Assembly (NCBI GenBank): GCA_002102555.1
Contig: MCFL01000023.1
Coordinates: 1-64,000, forward strand
Direction of reading: 5' to 3'
Length of the DNA: 64,000 nucleotides
Origin: Catenaria anguillulae PL171
Taxonomy: Eukaryota; Blastocladiomycota; Blastocladiomycetes; Blastocladiales; Catenariaceae
The notes under the pieces were generated by a model, which was not told where the DNA came from, searched no databases, and saw only the letters and a program-made list of their open reading frames with translations. Of this stretch, positions 31,701-43,773 are shown piece by piece (the stretch's first letter is position 1; each line of letters begins with the position of its first letter). The translations under genes and the position numbers were made by a program.

Positions 31701-33628
31701 GACGGCACTCTGGGCCAGGGTAGCAGTGCGAAATGAGCACTTCCCAGTTGAGGTTGGCAGCAGGCACAATGGCGCCGGTTTCGGTGCGGATCGTGGCAGA
31801 AAAGGTGACCGCGTCGCCGATTGCAAATGCCCAGTCGTTGACATTGAGACTGATCGCGCCCGAGAGCGAGGCACCAGGGAATACTTGCACGGTGCCCACG
31901 TTGGTTGGGTTCCCGGCTGAAGACGACGTGACACGAAGAGACACGGTCACGGGACCAGCGCGCGTGTACGTGAAGGTTGCCGTCGGCGTTGCAGGACCAG
32001 CGAATTGGCCAGAGCCGTCCAGATCCCAAGCATACGTAAGGGTGCCGCCCGTGGTGTCAAATGTACCAGCGGACGAGAATTGGACCGTGAGGGAAGTACA
32101 CCTCCCTGGACATTGGGTGTGATACGAACGACGGGCCGCTCGCGCGCTGCGGCGTTGAAACGCCACACAGTGCCGGACCACACTTGACTAACGTACAGTG
32201 CGCCGTCGGGGCCTTCGGTGATGTCGACGATTTGGTCCATGCCGTCAACCATCATTCGAGCGCCAGACCAGTCGAGGCCGGTCGCGTTGCGGCGAACACC
32301 CCAGAAACCGCTGTTGACAAATAATGATAAAATTCAAGTCAGATCCTTCGGATGAATACAAGACAGGCGGGGTGGAGACAATTGAAAGACATACCCCCTT
32401 GTGTAATCGGCAAAGAACAAACTGTTGCGATACGACGTCGGAAACCCGTCCCGCGACGAAAACCCAATTGCCGTGACGGCACTTGCTCCACCAGCACGTG
32501 TCACAGCATTGCCCAATTGCGGCTCGTGGTGAGAGTACTGAAAGAGGGCTCGTGTGTGAACGGCACGGCCGCGGTACAAGTCCTCGCACCGAGTAAATTG
32601 GCGCGCCTGAACCGACTGCTGAACCATTGTGCCTTCAAAGCACGGCCATCCGTAGTTGTTGATTTGACCCGACGACACGGCAGGCACAAAGTTGATTTCC
32701 TCCCACTCGCCAAAGCCGACATCACCCAGGTACAAGCCATTGGTCAACGGGTCGACAGCAAAGCGGTACGGGTTGCGGAAGCCGCGGGCCAGTTCGCGCA
32801 TGCGCGGGGCAGGGCGGCCGCGGGCCCAAGCGTCGAGTTCGGCAACGGGAATGTAAAGCAGCTTACCTGACGTGGCCGCCGGCGATTGCGATTGCATGAC
32901 ACCGCCCGATTGCGGGTCAGCCGGGTCGCCGAATGGGCACCGGTTGGGCGCCTCGCCAAAGTTGAGCGTGTTGGAAAAGAAGGTGTTGTCGCCTGCGGAA
33001 AAGATGAGGTTGCCTTGTGCATCGAACCGAAGGTCACCCATGGCATGCGTGGTCGAGCCCGAGCAAAAGTCGACAATGATTTCCTCGAGGTTGGTGAGGA
33101 TCTCTTGGTCCGCGTCCCAAGTCATGCGAGCGAGCGCGCCCGAAGTGAAGCAGACGCCCGAGGGGCACAGGTCGTTGAAGATGGGCACGGCGCCGCCAAT
33201 TTCACCGTCGCGGGCGTAAAGCAAATACACGTGGCGGTTGACTGGGAAGTTCGGGTGAGGTGCAAGTCCAACCTGAAACGATCGACGTGAATTTTTTTGG
33301 TTGTGAGCGTGAGAAATTTTCGGCGGGCCTTGACACTGCAGCGTACCAGTCCCTTGTCAAAGTTGTTGAACACTTGCGACGACAAGTCGGCCGCAACCTT
33401 CATTGCGCGGTCCTCGACGTTGCGCGCCGTGTAAATCACGCCACCCTTGCCCATGACAAACACGCGGCCATTGGCGGCAAACCGGGTGCCGACCGGATTC
33501 GACAGTTGATTCCATGCTTGCACGAGGACAAACCCGGGCTCGAGCGACCGCTGACCGGCGACAAATCCGGCGAGCAGCACGATGGACACGAGAAGAATCG
33601 CCAAACACTTGAACGTGACGGCGGTCAT
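28771..33628 (-). CDS. Giant secreted modular quinoprotein-type sugar dehydrogenase with PKD, FN3 and four repeat modules (one apparent frameshift)
   Basis: Exons 33628-33347, 33272-32395, 32310-30913 and 30837-28771; about 1,540 aa. Residues 1-25 are a signal peptide (TFKCLAILLVSIVLLAGFVAG). Then a glucose/sorbosone dehydrogenase-type beta-propeller: NQLSNPVGTRFAANGRVFV, joined GLVGLAPHPNFPVNRHVY, HAMGDLRFDAQGNLIFSAGD, ARGFRNPYRFAVDP, GDVGFGEWEEIN, joined FFADYTRGGFWGVRR, and ITEGPDGALYVS. A PKD domain follows (TVQFSSAGTFDTTGG, TYAWDLDGSG), then a bacterial-type wall-repeat-like segment (GYRFSGWSQGG) and an FN3-like domain (PSAPTGLAINPGFRQCTVTW). The last exon has four ~150-residue modules, each opening VDDFSAG/VERFTNA/MDSFGAA/VDNFAAA and ending in a VSN segment, split by Thr/Pro linkers. 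Within exon 3 the frame slips by one base near 32089-32100; otherwise every junction is in phase. Confidence 0.8.
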
Positions 33629-34382
33629 GGTGAGTGAGAATCAGAGAAATGGGAATGGGTGTGATGGGTGTGATGGGTGTGATGATCTAAAGCAAAGATG
33701 AGATGGATGTGGATGAAGATGGAGAAACGAATCGGGTTGTAACGATAATGGCCTCGACTTGTACTGTTGTTCTATACAAAGCGGCGTCTGTGACAGTGGA
33801 AACAAGCAAGGGAGTTGTGAGACAGGCGCGCGGACGTCGGGCACGGTCACCGGCACAGAATGCGGTCGGCTGCAACGGACCCGTCCGGGAGAGGGTGGGT
33901 AGCAGCGGAGCGTTCAGCGAGAATGCCAAAGGTTCGATGCACTGCCCTTGTCGTACTGTGGGCGGGTAAGGGCCGGCGCGAAACGTGTCGTCTATGTATT
34001 GATGTCTATGGTGCCGGTCGAGTTGAGGGCCTCTGGTCAGGATGCATGAAAACTATCATACAATGTCAGGAATAGGGGTCAAGGAGCAATTTGACTCGGG
34101 ACTGAATGAAGAGCGACGAGTACGGGCATGAGAGGCTCATGAAGCAATAGACATTCAACTTCGACTCACACAGTGCCAGACCAAGGACGCTCGACATAGC
34201 CTAAAGCCTCACGCAGATTTCTTCGAAGAGTGGCGGCGGGCTGGAATGGAAAATTGCACGCGTCCTCCAAACGCACCAATCGAGTTGCGGGTGGCTCCTG
34301 CCGGGTGAAAAAGCTTTCAGCTATACTTGCATTGTATGTACTTGGAAACTGAAAGACAAAAATCAACCATAAAAGAACAACC
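33629..34382. other. Intergenic region between the modular dehydrogenase and ABC transporter 1
   Basis: About 750 bases; includes repeated GATGGGTGT units near 33656-33680 just upstream of the dehydrogenase start. No gene seen. Confidence 0.5.
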
Positions 34383-37277
34383 TCACGCCTCTGGGGCAGA
34401 GGCGGCCTTTGCCTCTCGTTCCCACTCATCATTCAATTGGATAAACACGTCCTCGAGCGTCACCACCCCGAAACCAATACTCGCCACACCCAACTGGTAC
34501 CTGTCATTGAGCTCATCCCACTTGTCAAAAAACTTGGACACGGCATCCGTCACCTTACGATCACCCGCATCCTTGATGGCAATCCGCAGCGTCACACTCG
34601 CCGGTGTTTCCGATTCCACCGTCACGACCGAGTCGGCAAACTTGTCCTTGAGCGCACCGAGCAAGCGGGCCGCCGAAAACGTGGTGGACCCGGGAACACG
34701 CTCCGCAACAAAGCGGTAGCCGGCACCAAACTTGTTCTTGAGGTAGAGCGGGGTACCGAGACTGCGCAGACGGCCAGCAGAGATGATGGCCACATTGTCG
34801 CTGACGGCCTCGATCTCTTCCATGCTGTGCGAGGTGAGCAACACGGTCGAGTGCTTGCGCGTGTCTTGGATGAGCGACCAAACGTGTTGGCGCGTGTACA
34901 CATCCATGCCCGTGGTCTGCGCATTTCGAGTGTCCAAGCGACAATGTGAGTACGCTGGAAGAAAGGGGCAAGACCGAGGAGCAGCTTAACGTACCGGCTC
35001 GTCCAGAATCACAATCGGCGGCGACCCCAACAGACTCATGGCCACACTCAGTTTGCGCTTCATCCCGCCCGACAAACCCGCACTCGCATCGTCTGCCCGC
35101 GTCTGCAAGTACACATCCTGCAACAGCTGCATCAGGTACTCGTGGAGCGACCCTCCCTGCTCCACTTCCACGCCACGAATCTCGGCCACAATCTGCAAAT
35201 GCTCCAAGCACGTCAGCGTCGCCCACAGCACGTCGTGTTGCGGACACAGCCCGAGCTGCCGCTGCACGGCGCGAATCGTCAAGTTGGTCACTTTGGTCCC
35301 AAGCACCGACACGTCGCCCGCGGTCGCGGGCAGCAGGCCAGTCATGAGGTTGATGGATGTGGACTTGCCCTCGCCGTTGCGGCCAAGGAGTCCGAAAACG
35401 GTTCCACGGGGCACATCGAGCGACAAACCATTGACGGCACGCTTGACCCCGGCCTTCGTGCCCGACTTGGGCCCACTGTCGGCGGCGGCCGTGGACTCGA
35501 CAATGGGAAACTCCTTGACGAGCCGGCGCACACTGATGGCTGCGCCACGCTGCTTGACCTCATCGGCAAATCCAGGCATGCGCACAACGGTCGCATCGTC
35601 GTTGACCGTGTCGGGCTCGGGCAGCGCCTCGGGCGTCACGCGCAGCAGTTCGGCCTCGGACTTGCCAGAGTCGCCGCCATCGTTCCAGTACTCTGCGCGG
35701 AACGGGAAGTTTGCAGGCAAGCCGATCGACACCTGGTCCAAGTACCACACAAGCACGGCGTAGAGCACAATGTCGAGCGCGAGGAATCCAAGCAGCAGAG
35801 GGATTTGCGTTTCGGTAAAGGTCGACAGAGTCGTTGGCAACAGAATGGTTTCGCGGTGCATGAACAGGGCAATCAACCGCGCGTACGTGACGGGGGCCAC
35901 CAAGTACATGAGCCACTCGTACGCGGGCTTGTTGAATCCGGTTGATGTAAAGCCCGTGTCAAACACGAGAGCGAGGCCAACCCCGTAAAGGGCGAGCACG
36001 AGGATGGCGTAGATTTGGCCCGTGGACTCGGCGCGTTTCGGGTCGTTGATGTAAACCGAGAGCAAAAGACCCGTCAAGGTGCAGGTTGCTAGGTACAGCA
36101 AGGAAGCGACAAGGAAGAGCAAAAAGTTTGTGTTGGGAAACATTTGGGTCAGAGTGGAGATGAGGGTCACGATGAGCATGGTGGGCGCATCCGTCAAGAA
36201 TTGCGTAATGAAAACGGCCGTCACTATGCACAGCAATCTCACGACAACAGTTAGTGCAAGGCATTGAGAGATACGGAGAAAAGAGGAACAGAACGCACTG
36301 TAAACTGGCGACGTTAAGCCCTGCACCGTCAAAATTTCGCGAATCTTGTTTTGCTTCTCGGTTGCCACGTCCCTCAACACATTTGTCCACATGCTCGATA
36401 GCATAAACACAAAGTAGAACTGGAACAGGACCGTGACCGACATGCCGCGCTGTTCCATGGTGTTCATCCAGGTAAAGAGTGGGAAGCCGAGTGGGTCGTT
36501 CGCTGGCGCAGCAAGCGGGGCCTCGAGTGGCGGCAGGGCAAACATTTGACGGCGCGTGTTGATGAGGGCGCGCTCGACGTAGAGCTGCGTTGTCACAAAC
36601 CGTTGGCGGAGAGGGGTCGACATGATGAGCGCAGAGATGTTGGTGTAAATCGAGTAGGATACGGTAGCGAGCTCGCGTGGGAAGGTGATGGCGTTGGGGT
36701 CGGTGAATGGGAAGGTGGTCACGGCCGAGACATTGAGAAAGTCGACGCCGGATACGAGCGCGCCTGGGTTGGCGTCAAAGTATTCTCGGATGGCACTGGC
36801 CGATTCAAAGTTGCGAATGATGATCGGGTTCGGCTTTTCGCTTGCCGCCGCCAGCGAGACGAGGTTTTCAATGACAGGATCCACATTTGTGGTATTGGTG
36901 TACGCAATGTGCACACACTTGTCGGCCGGTACGTTGACACACGTCTTGCCTTCCTCGGCCAGTTTTGGCAGCGCGTTGAGCGAGGGCGCGCGGCCGGCAT
37001 TGCCCGTGGCGGCAGACAGCACCCACAGAATGGCGAGCATGTAGAGGGGCATGACGAGCGACATGATCCAGGGCATGCGGTCGCGCGACTTGACGAGGTA
37101 GTTTTTGCGGCAAAGGGCAGCCAGTTGGCGCCAGGCCGACCGGCGGATGCGGACCTTGTACTTGGACATTGCGGTTTGGTGGGCGCGCGGCATGCTGCCA
37201 AGGGCTATCGGGACACTTGGCTGCCCAAAGCCCGGAGGCAAGGGCGGTTTGGTTGAGGAGGTGTCCTTGTTGCCCAT
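34383..37277 (-). CDS. ABCA-type half transporter 1
   Basis: One membrane domain followed by one nucleotide-binding domain, 913 aa. Exons 37277-36299, 36223-34995 and 34916-34383; introns 75 (in frame) and 78 nt. Start 37277 gives MGNKDTSSTK. Seen: a first membrane helix near residue 70 (WIMSLVMPLYMLAILWVLSA), a large extracytosolic loop with several NxT/NxS sites, then five helices (from FQFYFVFMLSSMWTNVL), Walker A GRNGEGKST, Q-loop LGLCPQHDVLW, signature LSGGMKRKLS, Walker B VILDEP, D-loop/H-loop TSHSMEE after splicing. The CPQHDVLW motif is diagnostic of the ABCA (lipid-handling) class. Divergent from transporter 2 with under 1 kb between. Substrate unknown; half transporters should dimerise. 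Confidence 0.92.
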
Positions 37278-38261
37278 GTGTGGTGGATGGTGCGTGTGCC
37301 TCAAGAGCAGGAGAGCTGTATGGTTGTGTGGTGTCGAATGAAGAGAATGAGGATTGCATCGAGTGGGTGAGCATACTTATTTGAATGGTCTGTGACATTC
37401 CATATAAATACTCCTCAGTTTCCACGACGGACATGATTGTCCGCGCCTCCCTTCGCGTGTGGTACTTTAGGGCTGTTGGCGCTGGTAAACTGTTTGGTGG
37501 GAAGGCAGGCAATTTTTCCCAAAAACGTGGATTGATTGATGGTTTAGCTAACCAAGCTCCGAATCAAGGATTTTCCTCAACGATTCGGCCAGTCCACACT
37601 TTGGTCTAAATCCAGGGCAGGCACATTCGACTCATTCGAGTTTTGGGACAACACTTAAATCATTTCCGGAACAGGGAATGGAGTGGACCAATGCGCTTCG
37701 CGAGTGCTGCCAAGGCTTTCCAGCTGTCCGTGCAAGCGTGAGTGAGTGCTTTCGATCAATCATTCCACGCAAGGAAGTGTGACACAGCTGGGATTCAGCG
37801 TCGGACAGATGAGACAATGTAGATGAGTAGATCATAGCTCTCTGTACTCCACAGACCGGGTAAATTGGTGAGTTGTGGACTTCGATCGAGCTTCCATTGC
37901 GGTGCTTGCAGACTCTGAGAGGTTCTTTTCGAGCTTCTTGGCAAGCAGAATGGCCTGGGTGGCGTTCTCCAGATTTCCTCGACATTTTTGCTTGTTTTCC
38001 CGCGTACACGGCGTGAGTCCGTGCGTCGCCCCGTGCAAGTTGCAAGTGCAGACAAGAATGATAATCCAGTCATTGTCAAATATTCGAGGTCGGCAAGTAT
38101 GAATACATAAGACACCCGATACATACCTGATGCAAGTGATGGTCTCCCTGAAAGCCTGCAACTAATCCCGATAGCGGCAGCAGCAGCAACAGTTCCATTG
38201 CGCATATTTCCATCTCCACCGCCACACACGCAGCAACGCCCCTTGATAACGTTCAACCATC
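37278..38261. other. Shared divergent promoter region of ABC transporters 1 and 2
   Basis: 984 bases between head-to-head ABCA genes. No open frame of substance. Presumably holds both promoters and may allow joint regulation. Confidence 0.5.
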
Positions 38262-41200
38262 ATGGCCACCTCTGGCACGCCACAAGCCGCCTCGTCGTCT
38301 ATTGAACACCTCGCAGCCTCTGGTCCTCTCCTGCGGCAACATGATGACCAGGCTCCAGCTCAAGTCACGCCCAGCAGCGTGCAAATGTGGGCCATGGTCC
38401 GCGTCCGCGCGTACCTGTACAAGCGCAACGTCAAGCTTGCCCTCACTGGCATCTTGTTCCCGCTCGCCATGATTGGTATTGCTATCGGCATGTCGGCACT
38501 CATCATGTCCTCTGTCGCAAACTCCATGCCCAAGACGGGGACAAGCCTGCCCTCCATTCCGCTCCTGGCACCCCCGACCTCGCTCGACATGGAAGGATTG
38601 CGGTCAGGCAGCCTAGAACCGCGCCCGCTCGTGCTTGTTGCCGGTGGATCCGATGACGCTGCGATTCGTGCCATCCAGGGCACAATGGACCAGTACTTTA
38701 CCGCCACTCGCCAGCGCGCGCGCTGGTTACGCGTGCAGTCAGCACAGCAGCTCAACGACCTGCAGCTTGACATGGCACGCAAGCGAAGCTCAAATTCTGG
38801 ATCCGCCGACGAAAACCGCAACCCGGTTGGTGGGTTCTTCTTGCATCAAGCGCCCACAGCATCGCAGCCGCTCAACATGTCGCTCGTTGTCAACGCCGAC
38901 TCTGGTGAAGGGGCCGGGTTGCAACGCGTCGCTCCGCATGTGCTGACCATCCTCAACTCGGCCGTTCAGTCCATTATCCCCGTGTCTGGTCCCGCATCCA
39001 ACTTGATTCCCCGCTCGGGCCAAGACCCGCGCACTCTCCCCGCACAAGGTCCCGTGGCCCCTTCCGGCCCTGCCGCTGCACAACTCGTTGGCTCGATCTT
39101 TGCACAATACGCATCACTTGCGCAATCCCCAGCTGGTGCGGGCACACCTCCGCCCTGGCAAGTCGGCTTCAACGGTTCCATCTCGACCTTCCGCGCACAA
39201 TCCGCCGACCGCTTTGACCTATCAGTGTCGCTTGTCCCACCTTTTGTCACCTACGGGCTGTACTTTATGACTGCCTTTTTGACCGAGCAACTCGTCCGTG
39301 AGCGCGCCGATGGCCAATTCGATTACTTTGTCGTCAACACACTTTCGCCCACGGCCTACTACACGTCGTTTTTCATCATCTCTTCCGGCTTTCTTCTCCT
39401 GCCCTGCGCTGCAGCGTCCATTGGGCTCGGCATTTGGGTGCAATGGTTCCGCGAATCCAATTGGCTCGGTATCGTGCTCCTGTTCCTCGCCTTTTCCGCT
39501 ACCACCGTCACTGGCTCGGGCTTCTTTTCCTTCTTCTTCCGCTCAAAGCAAGCCGTGGGCCCCGTGCTCGGATTCGGGTCTGCTGTCGTGACCTTCTTGC
39601 CTTACTTTGTGTTTGAATTCGGCGTCAAGTCCGAGGTAGGCCTGGGCGTCGTGTACGCCATCACTGCATTCCTTCCGTCCTTTGGCCTGTACCGCGCACT
39701 TGCAATCGTCGCACAGGCGCACATTGCCGGCAAGCCCATGACTGGCTTTTCGTTTTCCGAACCCATCTTGCCCGTGCTCCTGATCCTCATTGCGCAGGCC
39801 ATCCTTGGGTACGCGCTCACCATTGCCCTGGCCAACTCGACCACCACGGGCGAGGCCACAGGCACGGCGCCCATTGCGTCCTTGTTGACGCGCACAAAGG
39901 CCGCGGAATCGGATGCCGACATTGAAGCGCGGCCGCCTGGCGAGCACCCGAATGCAGCCATTCCTTTGGACCCGTACTTGTTGGCGGAAAAGCGCAGGAT
40001 TCAGGAGGGCAGGATAGGCGAGCGCGAGGACGTAGTTGCAGTCAAGGGTCTGTGCATGGATTTCATGACGGTGGAAAAGCGCGGCGACGGCTTGTTTAGC
40101 AGAGACAAGGTGAGCAGGATGCGCGTGCTGGATGATTTGTACTTGTCCTTGTTCAAGAATGAGTCGTTGGCGTTCCTTGGACCAAACGGTGCGTGAGTCC
40201 ATGAGTGTGCCAAGTGCCCAAACAAGATGGACGGCATGCTGACTGTTGTTTTTCTCTTGTGTGTGATTAGGTGCCGGCAAGTCAACCGCAATCTCAATCC
40301 TCATCGGCCTACTCAAACCCACCCGCGGCTCAGCCACCATCTGCAACAAGTCGGTTGTGCCTTTTGACCCAGCCATCAAGCGCACGTTGGGCGTTTGCCC
40401 GCAGCACGACAAGACGTTTCCCGACTTGACTGTGCGTGAGCATCTCGAGGCGTTTGCCAGGATCAAGGGATTGGCCAACGTCGAGGGCGCCGTGCAAACG
40501 GCATTGAAGGACATGGCGCTCGTTGAGGTGGAGCACAAGCAGTGTAAGGAGTTGAGTGGTGGGAATCGCCGCCGGTTATCGATTGCCATTGCATGCTTGG
40601 GAAGGCCGCAAGTGGTGATTTTGGATGGTGCGTGCGCCATATTCTCTTCCATTTGTCAGCGTTCGCATGTGCTGATTGTCATATGATTCACAGAACCAAC
40701 AACGGGTGTGGATGTTGCGACTCGTCGCACGATTTGGAACTCGATCACGGAGCTCAAGAAACACTCATCTGTCATTTTGGTGACGCACGCCATGGACGAA
40801 GCAGATGTACGTCTTTTGCTCTTGCACTCACTGTGGGACATGTCATCTCACACCCCACGTCATGTCCCGACCACGACCACGCCGCAGGCCTTGTGCGAAC
40901 GTATTGGAATCATGATCAATGGCTCGCTCGTGTGTCTTGGTACGCCACAACGTCTAAAGTCCCTGTACGGCGCCGCGTACAAGATCACGCTCCGGTTCCA
41001 CTCGACCGACATGGTGGCGCCGGCACTCCAGGGTCTTCATGCCCAGTTCCCACGCGGATCCGTCAAGGTGCTCAACGAAGCGAGCGGCGGGCCCAACTTG
41101 GACGTGGAAATCGACATGGCTAAACTCGCCGCTGCATACACGGGCAGCACGGATTTGATCACGCAACAGCAACAGGAGCCGCAGCGGTTGCCTGACGGTC

Positions 41201-41421
41201 GCACGGTGCTTGTAGAGTCTGCAGCAGTGGACAGGTCGCGGGTGACGGCGCGGTTCTTGGGCGAGGTGTTTGGACTGGTTGCTTCGAGGAGAGACGAGTG
41301 GGGAATCACGGATTGGTCCGTGGGCGAGGTGACGCTGTCGGAGGTGTTTGTGCGGCTTGCAAAGTATCATCGGTCGCATGTCGAGGAAGAGGAGAAGAGA
41401 AAGGAAGCCACCGCCATGTAG
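38262..41421 (+). CDS. ABCA-type half transporter 2
   Basis: 976 aa. Exons 38262-40188, 40271-40627, 40694-40806 and 40888-41421; introns 82, 66, 81 nt. First helix near residue 60 (GILFPLAMIGIAIGMSALIM), a long loop of ~270 residues, then six helices from VTYGLYFMTAFL, Walker A joined as GPNGAGKST, CPQHDKTF, signature LSGGNRRRLS, Walker B VVILDEPTTGVD (joined across intron 2), H-loop VTHAMDEAD. The third intron is a multiple of three and open, so a longer unspliced frame exists. Closely matches transporter 3 throughout (gene order of motifs, many identical stretches), and its last exon shares a nearly identical 235-base tract with it (see findings). Substrate unknown. Confidence 0.93.
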
Positions 41422-41948
41422 ACTTTTGTATGAATGTACTGGTAATGCAGTTTTCCGTCATGTATGTTTTCGAGTGATGTGGCACGAGTACTCGTTGCAT
41501 AAAGCACGCTGAACGTTTAGGTCCATGACGCTGTGTCAATACTTCGCGACACACTCAGACGGCTGGACGGCATTCATTCGTGAGGTACCTATACACATAT
41601 ATTTATACGCGTCAAAGACCCGCGGACATGATTGGGCACGTGCCAATCGCGCGATCGCTGACCCATGTTCGCAATGGCTGACGAAAGCAACTAAATGCGC
41701 TCTCTTGATGATGCGGAGGGATCGGTTCCACCCCAAAATTTGTTCTTAGCCGAAGCCAAGCCGACCTTATATCCGACTCAAAAGCAATGCATGCATGCTA
41801 TGATCCAGCAATCTTCGCTTGTAACATCAACGACTGGGATTCATAAATAGCGAGCATTCCCGCAAGTCTCCCCACAATCGCCAGGAGACAGCTTCATGAC
41901 CCACACTCTGTGAGCCAAACCTCGCCGTTCCCTTCCCACATTACCACC
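41422..41948. other. Intergenic region
   Basis: About 530 bases between two plus-strand genes; nothing recognised. Confidence 0.5.
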
Positions 41949-42657
41949 ATGAAGACCCTCCCACCCTCCACGACGGACGACCTGAGCAAGGCCGCGCTCT
42001 ACGCAACGCTCATTGACCAAACGGCTGCCCTGATTGAAGACCAGCGCAATTGGATCACCAACACGGCCAATGTGTCTGCCCTCATCTACCACGCGCTACG
42101 TGACCGCCAAGTCGCCCTGGGCCAACGCGCATCCGTCAACTGGGTCGGCGTCTATGTGCGCGACCACGCGCACCGGGGCGCTGTTCCCAAGCTCATCCTG
42201 GGCCCGTTCCAGGGAAAGATTGCGTGCACCGAGATCCCATTCACCAAGGGCGTGTGTGGCAAGGCGGCGAGGGATGCACAGACGCAGCTGGTTGCTGATG
42301 TGCATGCGTTCCCGGGGCACATTGCGTGTGATTCATTGACCAATTCCGAGGTGGTTGTACCAATCGTGTTGGACAATGTACGTGCTCTTGATAATGCGTC
42401 ATTGATCAGAGCGGGAATGGGTGACTGACTTGACTGGCGACACGATACAACAGGGATATGTCATTGGCGTCCTCGACCTCGACTGCGAAGTCGAGAATGG
42501 GTTTGATGAAGACGATGTGCGCGGATTGGAGGCCATTGTCAAGTTGTTGGTTGCCGGTTGCGACTGGCCGCTTCCGCAGACTCTGCCTGCACCTGCACCA
42601 TCATCAGGAAAGAGTGGGATTGAGATTGCATCGATTGCGGCACCAGTGCGTGTATGA
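41949..42657 (+). CDS. Free methionine-(R)-sulfoxide reductase (GAF domain)
   Basis: Reduces free Met-R-sulfoxide using thioredoxin; oxidative-stress repair in the cytosol. Exons 41949-42377 and 42454-42657; donor GTACGT, phase 0, intron 76 nt; 210 aa. The GAF fold of the fRMsr family (yeast YKL069W, E. coli YebR) is plain: NWVGVYV, LILGPFQGKIACTEIPFTKG, VCGKAARD, QLVADVHAFPGHIACDSLTNSEVVVPIV read in parts. All three family cysteines are present (ACTEIP, GVCG, HIACD), so the enzyme should be active. The spliced end GYVIGVLDLDCEVENGFDEDD completes the fold. C-terminal ~20 residues are variable. Confidence 0.93.
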
Positions 42658-42870
42658 TTATCGATTTTATAGACATGATTTGTATGAATGAGTCTTCTTT
42701 GGCCTGCCACCGTGTGCGCCTGAATGAAGTGTCCGCTTGGCTCTCATGCCACGTCCAAATCCGATGATGGAATACGAACGTAAAATATTGAGTACGTAGA
42801 CATGCCCATGCCAATGTGACTGTTAACCACTCTGAGCACAACATCCCGTCGAGTGCCGGGAGCCCCCAAA

Positions 42871-43588
42871 ATGACAATCCTCGGCGCATCTGTCACCGCC
42901 GGTACCCTATTCGCCGTCGGCGATGTGATTGCCCAAGCCGTAACACACAAGGCCGCCGGCGGCCGCCTCACTCAAGACTCGTACGACGGCCTGCGCACGG
43001 CTCGCATGTCGTTCATTGGCTTTGCTCTCAACGGTGCGGCGACATGCCACGATGCCCGGCCATACCACCACCGCCCATCTTGCTTACATCACGTCATCAA
43101 AACGTGCGTTTACAGGCCCATACTTCTACACTGGATTTCGGATTCTTGATCGATACTACCCGACCATTCCACGCAATCCGCCACCGGTGTGGACCCCGCG
43201 GATGCAACTCGTGCGCTCGTTTGGTAAGAGTGTGACGGCTCACTTTACCGTGTTTCCGCCGTACCTCATTGCGCTCCTGTCACTCTCAACTTCGTTGCAG
43301 TGGTGGCAAACACACGGCTTCGCGTCATCGACCATTATTGAGGATGCCGCAGCTTCTTCTCGTACTCAGCCGCCAGCCTCAAAGACGCTGGCCCGCACCA
43401 TCCGCGACTCAATTGTGGATAAAGGGCCCGAAACTTTTGTGCTCGGCGGCGTGTTTTGGCCCGTCGTCAATGCCGTCAACTTCATGTACTTTACGGGCGT
43501 CAAGCGGATCATGGTATTGAACTTTTGTGGATTGTTTTGGAATTCGTTTTTGAGCTGGCAGGTTGCGAGGCCGGCAAAGGAACATTGA
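42871..43588 (+). CDS. Mpv17/PMP22-family membrane protein
   Basis: Small four-helix protein of mitochondrial inner membrane or peroxisome. Exons 42871-43033 and 43116-43588; intron 82 nt with donor GTGCGG; 211 aa. Seen: SVTAGTLFAVGDVIAQ (family first helix), joined ALNGPYFYTGFRILDRYYP (family GPxxHxWYxxLDR position), FPPYLIALLSLS, and the C-terminal signature FWPVVNAVNFMYF...FWNSFLSW. The usual first ~20 residues (W..Y...L..P..T) are missing from the ATG used; a short upstream exon was not found, so the start may be incomplete. The predicted loop after TIIEDAAASSRT is longer than average. Confidence 0.88.
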
Positions 43589-43773
43589 TGTAATGCGTGT
43601 CTACTGCTTGTCATCTGCGCCGTTGTGAAATACCGAGATTTATGGCTATCAAGCTCCATGCTTTCTGTGCCGCTACTTTGCATTCTTGCACATGTTACGT
43701 CCCAATGCTCCAGTACATATAGAGGCTGACCGTCAGGATTCAGTACATTACTCATCCGGAAGAGCACAATCGT

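Noticed and set aside
36546-37256. 236-residue plus-strand frame opposite ABC transporter 1
   Set aside because: Antisense shadow of the membrane domain.
39543-40652. 369-residue minus-strand open frame opposite ABC transporter 2
   Set aside because: It is the antisense shadow of a clear ABC gene; it has no ATG-led conserved motif and is a by-product of GC-rich codon usage.
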